Shown here: in pieces, positions 34,140 through 43,796 of the stretch | Layout: the number at the start of each line of letters is the position of its first letter | How positions within the stretch are numbered: the stretch's first letter is position 1 | Source of the DNA: Spisula solida | Taxonomy: Eukaryota > Mollusca > Bivalvia > Venerida > Mactridae | Length of the DNA stretch: 64,000 nucleotides | Assembly (NCBI GenBank): GCA_947247005.1 | Contig: OX365948.1 | Coordinates: forward strand, 2,852,001 to 2,916,000 | Reading direction: 5' to 3' | Position numbers and translations under genes: made by a program | Notes under the pieces: generated by a model | The model's input: the letters and a program-made list of their open reading frames with translations, nothing else | The model's database searches: none | Told to the model about the DNA's origin: nothing

Positions 34140-35070
34140 TATTGATATGATTTTTTTCGCTCGCTTCCCTCGCATAAATAACACAATACTCGATTTATGG
34201 ATTTTTAAGTGAACTTTTACTTAATCCTGTATACAAAAACAAGATATGGGACTGATTGGTAGCATAGTGCCAAACATCGGCTACAGAATTGCCGAGATTC
34301 TTGCACATTAAAAATGTCCGACAAGTCAGTAATACAGTTAGCTTTATTTTCTTATAAACCTGTCATTTTCATTCAAAAATAAGATATCTTAGAATGCAGC
34401 TGACGAATTGCGTGGTTCTATTTAAAAAGTCACGAGGCAGAAAGCCACTGGTTTCCCTAGTCGCTGGATCCCAAGTATTTCACATTTCCTCTTAAACAAA
34501 ACTGAAGCAGAGAGCTGCTCAGATAGACACTGCATTTTTTCTTTGTGATGAATTTACAGCAGCTATATATATCAGTGTATATTATCCAGTCTATAATCGT
34601 TAGTCCTGGCTTTGCTGCTCATATAAACAAAGAATTTTCTTGCTCGCTTCGCTTGCTGTAGAACTACGTAAATTCAATGAAAGCTTTTGATTTACCACGC
34701 ATGTTAATTAACATGCGTGGATTTACCAATGAGTTGGTTGGGTATGCTGCTCAGATAAACACTGATTTTTTTCTAAAACTTACAATTACTACTCCGGTGA
34801 ATATAACCAAGTAATAAGGATGTGGTGTATGCTGCTGAAATAGATAATTGCATTTTTTCTTGCTCGCTGCGCTCGCACAACCAATATCAGTTAATTTTGT
34901 CAAGTAGAGAATGAGGGATATGTTGCTCAAATAATTAATGCATACATTCTTGCTCGCCTTGCTCTCACATTAACTTTATCAATGAATATTTTAAGATAAA
35001 GAACGAAAATGTGTGGAATGCTTCTCAGAGATACATTTTTTTCTTACTCGCTTCGCTCGCGCATTTTCTG
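34140..35070. repeat. GCTCGCTTCGCTCGC repeat, block 4
   Basis: At least six decayed units with CTGCTCAGATA, TTTTTTCTTGCTCGCT and TATCAAGTAGAGAA-type text. One unit carries a perfect 26-bp palindrome at 34695-34720 (half-site CCACGCATGTTAA). The block stops at the next element, which starts at 35076. Confidence 0.6.
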
Positions 35071-35075
35071 GCAAC

Positions 35076-36723
35076 CAGTCGTTTCGTACACTGTACGTTT
35101 CGTATACTGTAAATTTCAGTTGTTTCGTACACTGTCGATCGGTCGTTTCGTATACTGTTGAAAATCGTTGGTTGTTTCGTACACTCCTATTGTATATGGT
35201 TTTAATTGGTCTATTAATATATATTTGATATATTATGCATGTAATTGTGTGTATATAGTTGTTATTCGCACGTATTGTCACGATGTATTTAAGTTTATTT
35301 CATGCTTTTATAGGTATTATTTACTATAATTAAGGATGATTTTGAGCATTTAAATGACAAACTTTAATCTAATTTCCGAAATAAGTCAAGTAAATGGTAG
35401 TAGAGAATTATAAAATAGTTATAAAAATGATTTTTAATAAAAACTGTATTGTAACCATGGAGTCATATACTGCATGTACATATATAACTCCACGATTTTA
35501 ACATAGATGTTATATTTAAGCAAATAAGATGTTATATTTTTGTAAATTACCGACAGCTGCGAGTCATACAACGTATACATTGTGGCTATTGTTATATTTA
35601 TTTGCATGAAGTCCCAAATGCTTATAATCGTATGTATACAAGTACATGAGCTAGAAGCATATAACAAAACAGAATAATATGTATATTTATTTTTTTAAAT
35701 TTATTTCATATATACATATATATTATACAACATATCAATTAAGAATGAATACAACACATCATTACAGTGTAAGAATGTCAGTCAGCATATCTGAAATAAA
35801 ATTTCACATTTTACAAAGAGCAGGAAACAAAATTAAATATGCACAGCGACATTTATATAACTAAAACATAAATGTTCCACTTTCACAAATTCCAACAGTA
35901 CTCATTATTTAAACAAAAAACGAGTATTCTTTGCTAATATACAGGTATTTGTACTTGCCAGAGGGCGTACCGGGCAATAAGTAAGTAAGTAAGTACTTGT
36001 AATGTTTGTTCACTAATTAGTTACTTTAAAATTATCATACATGTATGTAGACTAGTAAATAAGGATCAGGAGGAATATTAAATGTACATTTTCTGTACTT
36101 TTATATTTATCTATAGTTCTATTTATTAACAAATTAGCCCTTGTTTAATTTGCTCTATCAATTTTATATATTCAATTAATTAAGACTCGCGAACAACATA
36201 TCTTATTATCGTACCAAACATACATTACATTTGTAATTACAATAATAGACCACTTATATATAGAGGATATAACATGAGTGTCTTTCCATATTGAATTTAT
36301 TAAACGAGTTGAATAAAATAATAAAATGCGAGGCTCTGCCGAGCATTTTATCGATTTTTTTCAACGAGTTTAATAAATTCAATGTGGAAAGTCACAAATG
36401 TAATGTTCTTTTTATCACATGTGGTCTTTTCCGACCGAAACATAAAATACCTACTTATTTTTCACTATAATAAACGCGCAACTTTGACGCCGTCGCCTAT
36501 CCTTTGAATGACGTCGCGTGATAGCTTTATTACACTAGTGTATTATCAAAAATAAATAATGGCTTTATTACGCTACCGCGACGTCAAACATGTGATAAAT
36601 ACAAATACAATAGGGTGTACGAAACAACCGACGATTTTCAACAGTATACGAAACGACCAATCGAGAGTGTACGAAACAACTGAAATTTACAGTGTACGAA
36701 ACTACTAGTGTACGAAACGACTG
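35076..36723. mobile_element. 1.65-kb element with long TIRs built of TACGAAAC motifs
   Basis: Terminal inverted repeats of about 120 bp, starting CAGTCGTTTCGTACACT and ending with its near-complement. Each arm carries five GTTTCGTA(C/T)AC motifs in matching order; the arms differ at a handful of sites. Flanks (GCAAC and TAATC) show no target duplication. The interior is AT-rich without a transposase frame; 36280-36600 holds smaller inverted repeats (TTGAATTTATTAAACGAGTT and its counterpart; TATCACATGT and ACATGTGATA). Superfamily unknown to me. Confidence 0.75.
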
Positions 36724-36737
36724 TAATCCCATTTTCT

Positions 36738-36781
36738 TGGGGGGGGGGGGGTATCAATACATGAATGTACGCCCCCCCCCT
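36738..36781. repeat. poly-G / poly-C hairpin
   Basis: A run of 12-13 G is followed after about 20 bases by a run of 10-11 C, so the strand can fold into a very stable hairpin. It lies just outside the element ending at 36723 and next to the GGATCCGCCCCTG end. Confidence 0.7.
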
Positions 36782-36950
36782 AACGCCAAATCCTGGATCC
36801 GCCCCTGCGTAAGACCCAGTAGTTACCCATATATATATTTGTGTTTGGCGATATTAGATGAGATTTGGGCCGACTGCATAGATATTGAATCAGTTAATTA
36901 CGATTACTAACGACAGACAGCCCTGTGTCCGTGTTCGCTCATTAGGCATG

Positions 36951-37243
36951 TGTTTTCCCCCTGGGGGATTGTATAGGGGAATTTGCAATTTTTAGACATT
37001 GGTTGTCAAATTTCCCTCCAATTTGCAGATAGTCCTATCTATTTCCTTTGGGTGTGGTTGTTCATGATGTAAAATATCCCTACGGTGGAAAATAGGCGAA
37101 TGTCTAATACCCGTCCCGGTCCATAAAATACGGGCCAAGTCTAATTCCCGCTACATGTGTCGACATCGTTAATCAAATTCCCGTACCCGTGAAAGTCTTT
37201 ATGTCTAATTCCCCGTACACCCCCCTCCCTCTGGGGGAAAACA
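36951..37243. mobile_element. possible miniature TIR element (TGTTTTCCCCC ends)
   Basis: TGTTTTCCCCCTGGGGG at the left and CTGGGGGAAAACA at the right form inverted ends about 290 bp apart. AATTCCCCGT/GGGGAATTTG-type motifs are near both ends. No target duplication is clear. Confidence 0.45.
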
Positions 37244-38115
37244 TTGATAAATGCATTGTAGTCATTTATTTTTGTGCCTAAGAAACTTTGTAAGCGAGAA
37301 GGGCTTCTGTATTATAAGGTGGTAAATGACATATAGGAAATAGGACTGTCCGTTGTTGAGTGATTCTGGAAAATAACTACTATCAGCTGGAGACTGTCGA
37401 TTTGCATGTATACATAGTAACTGGGTTCGTGTACCGATGCTACAGGGGCGTTCATAGTAACCCTTTGGTGTGACTTATTACATTAAACTTAAGGTGGAAC
37501 CAGTGGATTAAAAATGTCGGAGTCTATATACAAATTTGGTATCATTGTAAAATTGAAGTTACTTCCAATTTAAAACTGAACGTCAATCTTCCATTTTTTA
37601 GATAATGACGTTGCTATGACGTCGTGAAGTTGCTATGTTACGCACGTTTTTACGTTACGGCGAGACAAGCCTTACACGTAGTAAAACGCCTGTGTAATAA
37701 TAACGTCAGTAATGCCAAACCTACGGAATTCGATTCATGAGATGAATGCGCGTCCGTACATATATTACATTATTACACATTCATTTCAAATCGCACCGAC
37801 GGAATCCTTAAAATGACGTCGTTGACGTTTTCTTGTTTTGCCAAAATTGAGAACATTTCTGCTATTTAAAAAATATCTGCCCGTCAAAAAATGATAATTT
37901 TTTAATATGTTACACTTACATATAATTATGACCTAAAATATAATTTATACATGTAAATTCGAATACTTCACCGTTTGTAACGTTCTCTTGATGATGTCAA
38001 CTTATACCAATACCGACGTAAAATGACGCCCAAATACAGTTTATGTACCATGTGGCAACAATATTCCGTGACTAGCCAGTTAGGTACGAGGTATTTATTC
38101 CGTGACAAATACGAC
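37244..38115. other. no gene seen
   Basis: Several TGACGTC-type hexamers and octamers (for example near 37615 and 37815) lie in otherwise AT-rich DNA. No exon supported. Confidence 0.4.
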
Positions 38116-38120
38116 CAAGA

Positions 38121-38509
38121 CAGGCGCGTAGCTGCCTATACGCGAGTACGCGGCTGAATCCACATGATTGTGACAAAGATATTTTTCAGGCAAAGTTTAT
38201 ACATGTATTCCAAATTTATATAGAGTTTGCATTGTAATATCCTCAGAAATAGAGCCGGTTATTACGCAATATTACAAGAATGTTTGTGTTACTTTTGTTA
38301 CTTATATAAGCTGTACTTGTTTCAGAGAAGTACTGTGCCGGTTTTAGCGTATATTTACAAATTAATGCTCCAAAAATTGACGCTTTTAGAAATAAATTAA
38401 GCACCACGAGAACGCTCCAAATGCACCAGATTACACCATTATTTTCAAAATTTTCCGACCCCAAGCATTATAGTGAATCCACATGAATAGAGGGCTAGCT
38501 ACGCGCCTG
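38121..38509. mobile_element. hAT-like miniature element (CAGGCGCGTAGCT ends)
   Basis: 389 bp. The left end CAGGCGCGTAGCTGCC matches the complement of the right end, CAGGCGCGTAGCTAGCC. CAAGA stands directly outside both ends (38116-38120 and 38510-38514). GAATCCACATGA follows inside both arms. No coding capacity. Confidence 0.75.
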
Positions 38510-38744
38510 CAAGATAGTTGCGTTCTTTACTACATGCAATCCACAATCCACGTGTTTTGTAATTCACCAATTTATTAACCCAAGCCAAAAAGATAATACA
38601 TGATCGGACATGGAGGTAATGCAGTATTCAATAGAAACAGCAGAGCACGAAGCTAAAAATTATAGCAGTATAGAAGTTGCTGGTTCTACACGAATGTGTC
38701 CCACGGAAGTTGATGACCAAAAATAATTTAAAGACCGCTGTAGA

Positions 38745-39060
38745 TTTCTGCACCACTTTTTTGAGCAAGAAAACCCCACAATGCTCCTGCTCGGCCAATG
38801 TGTGAATTTGCACATGTGCGGACGTTGTCTGTACATGTTCGATATTCCCGGGTGCGGTAACTCGATGTTGGCTGCACACAAACCAGAAAAGAAATATTAT
38901 AGTCCACCCAGTGAGACTCGAATGCAGATTTTATTATGTAGTCCAATACCCTACCTACCTACTTAATCCTCTTCGGGCTGGCTTGCCCCTGAGGTTATAC
39001 ATAGCCCGAGGACGAGTGAAAGTTAAATGTCAAAGGGTGGCTGAACGGCTGAAGGCGGCC
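38745..39060. repeat. dispersed repeat shared with 57290-59580
   Basis: The order CCACAATGCTC, TGAACATGTT/TGTACATGTT, CTGGCTGCACACAAAC and TTTCAAAGGGTGGCTGAA is shared with both outer flanks of the element at 57419-59475. Here the first three blocks lie together, and the last is displaced by about 150 bp of other sequence. Probably a SINE-like or other short element; identity unresolved. Confidence 0.55.
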
Positions 39061-39084
39061 CTAGAAAACTGGTAACTTGACTTA

Positions 39085-40899
39085 CGAGGGGTGATCAATA
39101 TATTCGTGGACTTTCCTTCTGACTTTTGTTTTATTTATCCTAGAGTAATGAAATTACCAGGTCATGCAGATCTATTAATTATCTAGCGTTTTAATTAATT
39201 TATTTTATTGTGACGTCACAATTTACCTGATGACGTCACTTATCGTGACCCGTGTGCAGCACGCGCCGTCGAGCATGTCGGACAATACATAATCACAGAG
39301 CAACGGCATGTCAGTAAAGATTACGTCAATCCTGGAAAATCCTTCTGACATCTCAAAGATGACAGAACCAAAATGTAGGGGGATGCTTTGCGCCACATAT
39401 TAAGGATCTACATATGATTATATCGTATATGCAATTGTAGGTACCCTGTCAAACAGATGCATTGATAAAATAAGGCACAACGGAAGAATTATCACCATGG
39501 TAGGGACACTCTCCTCTATTTTCTGTGAAATGAGAGGCATATTTCTCAACCATATATTACTGGCGAAAACTGCGATCAGTATTGACTACGAATATATAAA
39601 CCTTTGAATCCAGCTACAAAGGGTTCTTTTGAAATTGCGCCCCAAACTTGCTAGGTGGTGCTTTTTTCTCCATCGGGGTAATACGACCGCGTTAAGCCAA
39701 TCGTCTTTTGTAGAGTCTTATGTCCAATAACGTATCAAAACTCTGTTTTTTCCATCTTACATTTGAGATGTGATTATTTATTACTTATTTCTGTCTTAAA
39801 AGTAAAACGATCGTCCATCTGGGACCAGATATGAGTCCAAAAAGGAGCTATGTACGCTTAAAACGGGAACGCATAGAGTGGCGTCACGTGACGGCCTACG
39901 TCACGCGCTCATTGGGTGAATGCAATTGTGTAATAAGTGCATTCTGTCGAAAGGGTCTTACTCTAAATGATAATACAGTAGAACTTCGATGCCTCGAACA
40001 GTACTTGCCTCGAACACCCTAGATGCCTCGAACTAGCTCTTCGGTCCCGTCAAAATTCCTTCTTTATTCATATGGTAAACAGTAGATGACTCGAACAGTA
40101 TCTAGGTCGAACACTCGAACTGATTGGACAGTCCCTTGCTATGATTAACCCGTAGATGAGTCGAACAATACAAGTTTTCGCACCTTTCATTGATTGTTGA
40201 AATCCATTGTCCGAACGCGGGTAGTCGGCGACAAGTTGTGATAATTACTGTACCAAACAATTGTTTGTGTTCGGCTTCATTGTATAACACGTTTTTAAAC
40301 ATTTATACATCCATTAAATGGTTAATGAAGGCCGTCCAGGAAAATGTAACTTATTTATTTTTAAACAAATCGGAATAAAATAATCATTTTTCAACGTTTG
40401 TCAAAAGAATCTGTTACATTTCCATTTATTGATTTGTAGTCGAACTTGACCCAGGACATGATGATATTATGTGGCTCGCAGCTTAATTTTTATACTCGTA
40501 TATAAATATGCTGTTTAACAAGAAACCTTACCCGCGTGAACACTCGAAGAGCTTGTAGGAGATAAGTCAGATTTTATGTCAATTTGGTAAACCTATTTTG
40601 TTTCATTATTGTTATGAATAAAATTACAAAAAATTATAGACCTATATTATTTATACACATAAATTATGCAATATACACACACAATTTGTAAATTTACACA
40701 TACCGACATGAGTTCGAACTTATACCCATGCATATTCTTGGATACCATAGATGCCTCGAACACCCTAGATGCCTCGAACTATTTTCCCGGTTTGAAGGTA
40801 GTTCGAGGCATCGAAGTTCTACTGTACATTGTTTTGGAGCCTAACTGGCAATATAAACTTGCTAGATGAAAAGTCCACGAATATATTGATCACCCCTCG
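39085..40899. mobile_element. 1.8-kb mariner-type element, non-autonomous
   Basis: Perfect terminal inverted repeats of at least 30 bp, starting CGAGGGGTGATCAATATATT, with TA on both sides (39083-39084 and 40900-40901). This end sequence resembles mariner-family termini. No transposase frame is found in 39115-39975 or 40825-40868. Nearly half of its length is a second, younger element at 39976-40824. Confidence 0.85.
39976..40824. mobile_element. 849-bp pogo-like element nested in the mariner-type element
   Basis: Terminal inverted repeats of 24 bp start CAGTAGAACTTCGATGCCTC, flanked by TA (39974-39975 and 40825-40826). GATGCCTCGAAC repeats several times inside both ends. No transposase frame. 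Confidence 0.88.
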
Positions 40900-40970
40900 T
40901 AGGCCTACTTTCTTTTGCAAACATATTTACCTCTTGGATATTTCTATGATAAGTTGATCTTGTACTGGAA

Positions 40971-41176
40971 GATTCCAGTATTAATTATAATGCTGGACTG
41001 GTTCATTGGACGATTCCAGTATTAATTTTAATGCTGGACTAGTTCATTGGATGATTCCAGTATTAATTATTATGATGGACTAGTTTATTGGACGATTCCA
41101 GTATTAATTATTATGCTGGATTAGTTCATTGGACGAATGATTCCAGTATTAATTATTATGCTGGATTAGTCCATTC
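40971..41176. repeat. about 50-bp tandem repeat, five copies
   Basis: Units GATTCCAGTATTAATT...ATGCTGGACTAGTTCATTGG. CCAGTATTAAT and ATTATGCTGG inside each unit are inverted, so each can form a small hairpin. Confidence 0.85.
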
Positions 41177-41942
41177 CCAATACAAAAGCTGCAGAATCAC
41201 TTTGATGAATTCAGTATAGACCTTTAACGAGTTGTATTCCAATGCAACATCAGAAACTCTAACAGCAGTGTTTGTCATCTTTATATACACCACAAACGCA
41301 TATTCTACTGAAGTATAAGGCAGTCAAATCTGGAATTAATTCGATATTCGTTTAAGGTAAGTCTGTTCGTCATGTGTAATTTATACGTAAAAAGCTGTAC
41401 ATGTATTTACTATCAAAATAGAAAATAACACTAGCTCCCACGGTTGATTTTCAAAGCTAAGTAAATAATTACTCGTATTCATTTTCTAGTTTAGTTGATA
41501 CATTTAATAAATAATTTTAAGATTTTGTTTTGTAAGAAACTATTTAGTTTTCTGCTAACTAAAGGTGCATGGTGAATGCTAACCGGGGTGATCTTAGTTT
41601 CAACGCGTTTCGACTTTATCATGTCTTCTTCGGGTGAATATAAAACAATGTTATAAATTAAAAGGTAATTTATCCATTAGTTAGTTTTAACATTGGCTTA
41701 TAAAACAGAAATCATTGCAGAGTATAGCAAAACATTTTTTAAAATCCTTTATTTTTTATTCTATAAAATATAAATTAAAAAAAGAACACGTAACAAAACT
41801 CCTACAGTCAAAGTACTGCATTGAATTATCAACACCAATTTCTTCGCAAATAGGAAATTTTGTTGCAATACGTCTCTCGGATGTCAGCCCGGAAATGGTA
41901 CCATGGATTAAACAGACTAAGCGTAACAAGAAATATCTTTAA
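41177..41942. other. unassigned stretch with a short protein-like frame
   Basis: 41590-41640 reads on the minus strand CGAAGAAGACATGATAAAG then TCGAAACGCGTTGAAAC, a pattern that often lies near the ends of Penelope-type retroelements; weak. The plus frame 41715-41942 ends GNFVAIRLSDVSPEMVPW-IKQTKRNKKYL and stops exactly where the Helentron-like element begins. It has no domain I recognise and could be a retroelement tail or a captured exon. Confidence 0.3.
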
Positions 41943-42937
41943 ACAAGAGGGCCCAAAGGGCCCTAGGTCGCTCACCTGCCGTAGTTGCGCATGCACACCC
42001 AAATGGTGACCTAGGTACTAGTAATCATTTACATTTACTGAGTAAGATTCAAGAAAATTCAGCCGCTATTGCAAGTTTTCTTATGACTTGACCATGTGAC
42101 CTACAACATTGTGACCTCTAGGGACTATACAAGGTTTTGCTATGATTTGACCTTGTGACTTAGTTTTCGACCCTGGATGACCCAATATCGAACTTGACAT
42201 ATATTTGATTGAGATTATCATTGTGACCAAGTTTCATAAAGATAAAGTCCAAATTGTGACCTCTAGTGACTACACAAGGTTTTTCTATGATTTGACCTAG
42301 TGACCTAATTTTACCCTGGATGACTAAATATCAAACTTGACCTAGATTTTGTTGAGATAATCATTGTGACCAAGTTTCATAAATATTAAGTCAAAATTGT
42401 GACCTCTAGTGACTACACAAGGTTTTTCTATGATTTGACCTTGTGACCTAGTTTTTGACCCCGGATGACCCATTATCAAACTTGACCTAGATTTTGTGGA
42501 GATGATCATTGTGACCAAGTTTCATAAATATTAAGTCAAAATTGTGACCTCTAGTGACTACACAAGGGTTTTCTATGATTTGACATTGTGACCTAGTTTT
42601 TGACCCCGGATGACCCATTATTAAACTTGACCTAGATGTTGTTGACATGATCATTGTGACCAAGTTTCATAACGATTAGGCCAAAATTGTGACATCTAGT
42701 GACTACACAAGGTTTTTCTATGATTTGACTTAGTGACCTAGTTTTTGACCCCAGATAACCCAATATCAAACTTGGCCTGGATTTTGTTGAGATGATCATT
42801 GTGACCAAGTTTCATAAAGATTAAGTCAAAATTGTGAGCTCTAGTGTCTACACAAGCCAATTGTTGACTGACGGACGACGGACGAAGAGTGATCACAAAA
42901 GCTCACTCTGTCACTTTGTGACAGGTGAGCTAAAAAG
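41943..42937 (+). mobile_element. Helentron-like element with 145-bp tandem core, copy 2
   Basis: Inverted relative to 21569-22794. It starts ACAAGAGGGCCCAAAGGGCC (hairpin), then GTCGCTCACCTGCC. About six tandem units of the 145-bp core follow, then GACGGACGACGGACGAAGAG, the hairpin CTGTCACTTTGTGACAG, GTGAG, CTAA and AAAG. Units contain AGTGACTACACAAGGTTTTT and TGACCAAGTTTCATAA. No ORF. Confidence 0.75.
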
Positions 42938-43149
42938 ATATACAGCGTTGAGTTTAAATGACACATTGCGATTGTTACATGAATATTTTTTCAATACATT
43001 TGCGAAAGATGTCAAGTGGTTTTAGACTCGAAGATGTAAATCAGCCACTCACAAATATATCGAAGCAGACAAGCTTTGTGAGAAACATCCATCCATCGTG
43101 ACAGAGAAATGTCCAGCACAAATATGATATGTTCCTGGGAAACGGGACA

Positions 43150-43279
43150 TTTTCGGATGCCTAATGCATAAAAATAATGACGGTTCCCTAGCCAATGCAC
43201 GTACCGTTTGCTAGCCAACCGGTGCCGAACGAATAATTTCGCTGGCTTGTCGTCCGGTGCCGGTTCCCTAGCCACTGCC
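43150..43279. mobile_element. single decayed end of the Mutator-like family
   Basis: GATGCCTAATGCATA, TTCCCTAGCCAATGCACGTA, TAATTTCGCTGG and CTAGCCACTGCC are in the order of the right TIR of the element at 3565-4605. No partner TIR was seen, so this is a solo end or the rest is too diverged. Confidence 0.7.
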
Positions 43280-43680
43280 TTCTTTCTACGCAATTCCAAC
43301 CGTACAACCGATATGAATACGTTATGACGCAAACGAAATAGTTCTGAAATGACCGGCAAGTATCATATTATATGCGTACTGTTTTGTAAAAATGTACACT
43401 ACATGCTATTGTTATTCGTGTCCTGATTTTATATGTTATAGAAAGAGAACGCAAGCGCGAGCAGCAAGTTTTCTTTGTAATTTATATCATTGGCCAGTGA
43501 TTGGCTGTCACTTTGAAAACATAAGGCGTGTCTAAATGTATAAACCGATTTCGATAACATGGATGTCTTGGTTGAGCGCATTCAAAGCGTTTAGGGGAGC
43601 ATGTTTTGTTATCGGATTAGAGCAAAATTACACCAATTTACTGAATAAAATCATTATAGCAACGTGTTATATTCAATAGT

Positions 43681-43772
43681 CTCTGTGGCTAAGTGGATAA
43701 TTATGTGCTTTGACATAATTATATTTGTCGTTGGAAATCGTTGATTTTGAGTTCAAGTCCAGTAGAAATCGT
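43681..43772 (+). other. tRNA-like sequence next to the satellite
   Basis: A box A-like GTGGCTAAGTGGAT and a box B-like GAGTTCAAGTCC lie about 60 bases apart, with a long variable region as in tRNA-Ser/Leu. A TTTTTT terminator follows. Stems pair poorly. It is probably a SINE head or tRNA relic; the satellite starts about 25 bp downstream. Confidence 0.4.
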
Positions 43773-43796
43773 CTTTTTTACTTTGCATAATTTATC

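Larger units (their letters stand above)
34045..36806. mobile_element. possible old hAT-like element, mostly filled by repeats
   Basis: Left text CACTAGCGGATTCAGAGGG and the complement of the right end, CAGGGGCGGATCCAGG, could be diverged terminal repeats of a known-looking family (C-rich and G-rich arms just inside). Between them lie GCTCGCTTCGCTCGC block 4 and a younger 1.65-kb element. No target duplication was found, so the pairing is tentative. Confidence 0.35.

Noticed and set aside
38628..38966. Several overlapping frames of 61-83 codons on both strands
   Set aside because: They overlap in different frames across a dispersed repeat shared with 57290-59580, so they are unlikely to be genes.
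39085..39975. Remnant mariner transposase
   Set aside because: No D,D34D-type or helix-turn-helix motif was found in any frame; the frame at 39831-40022 has no similarity I recognise.
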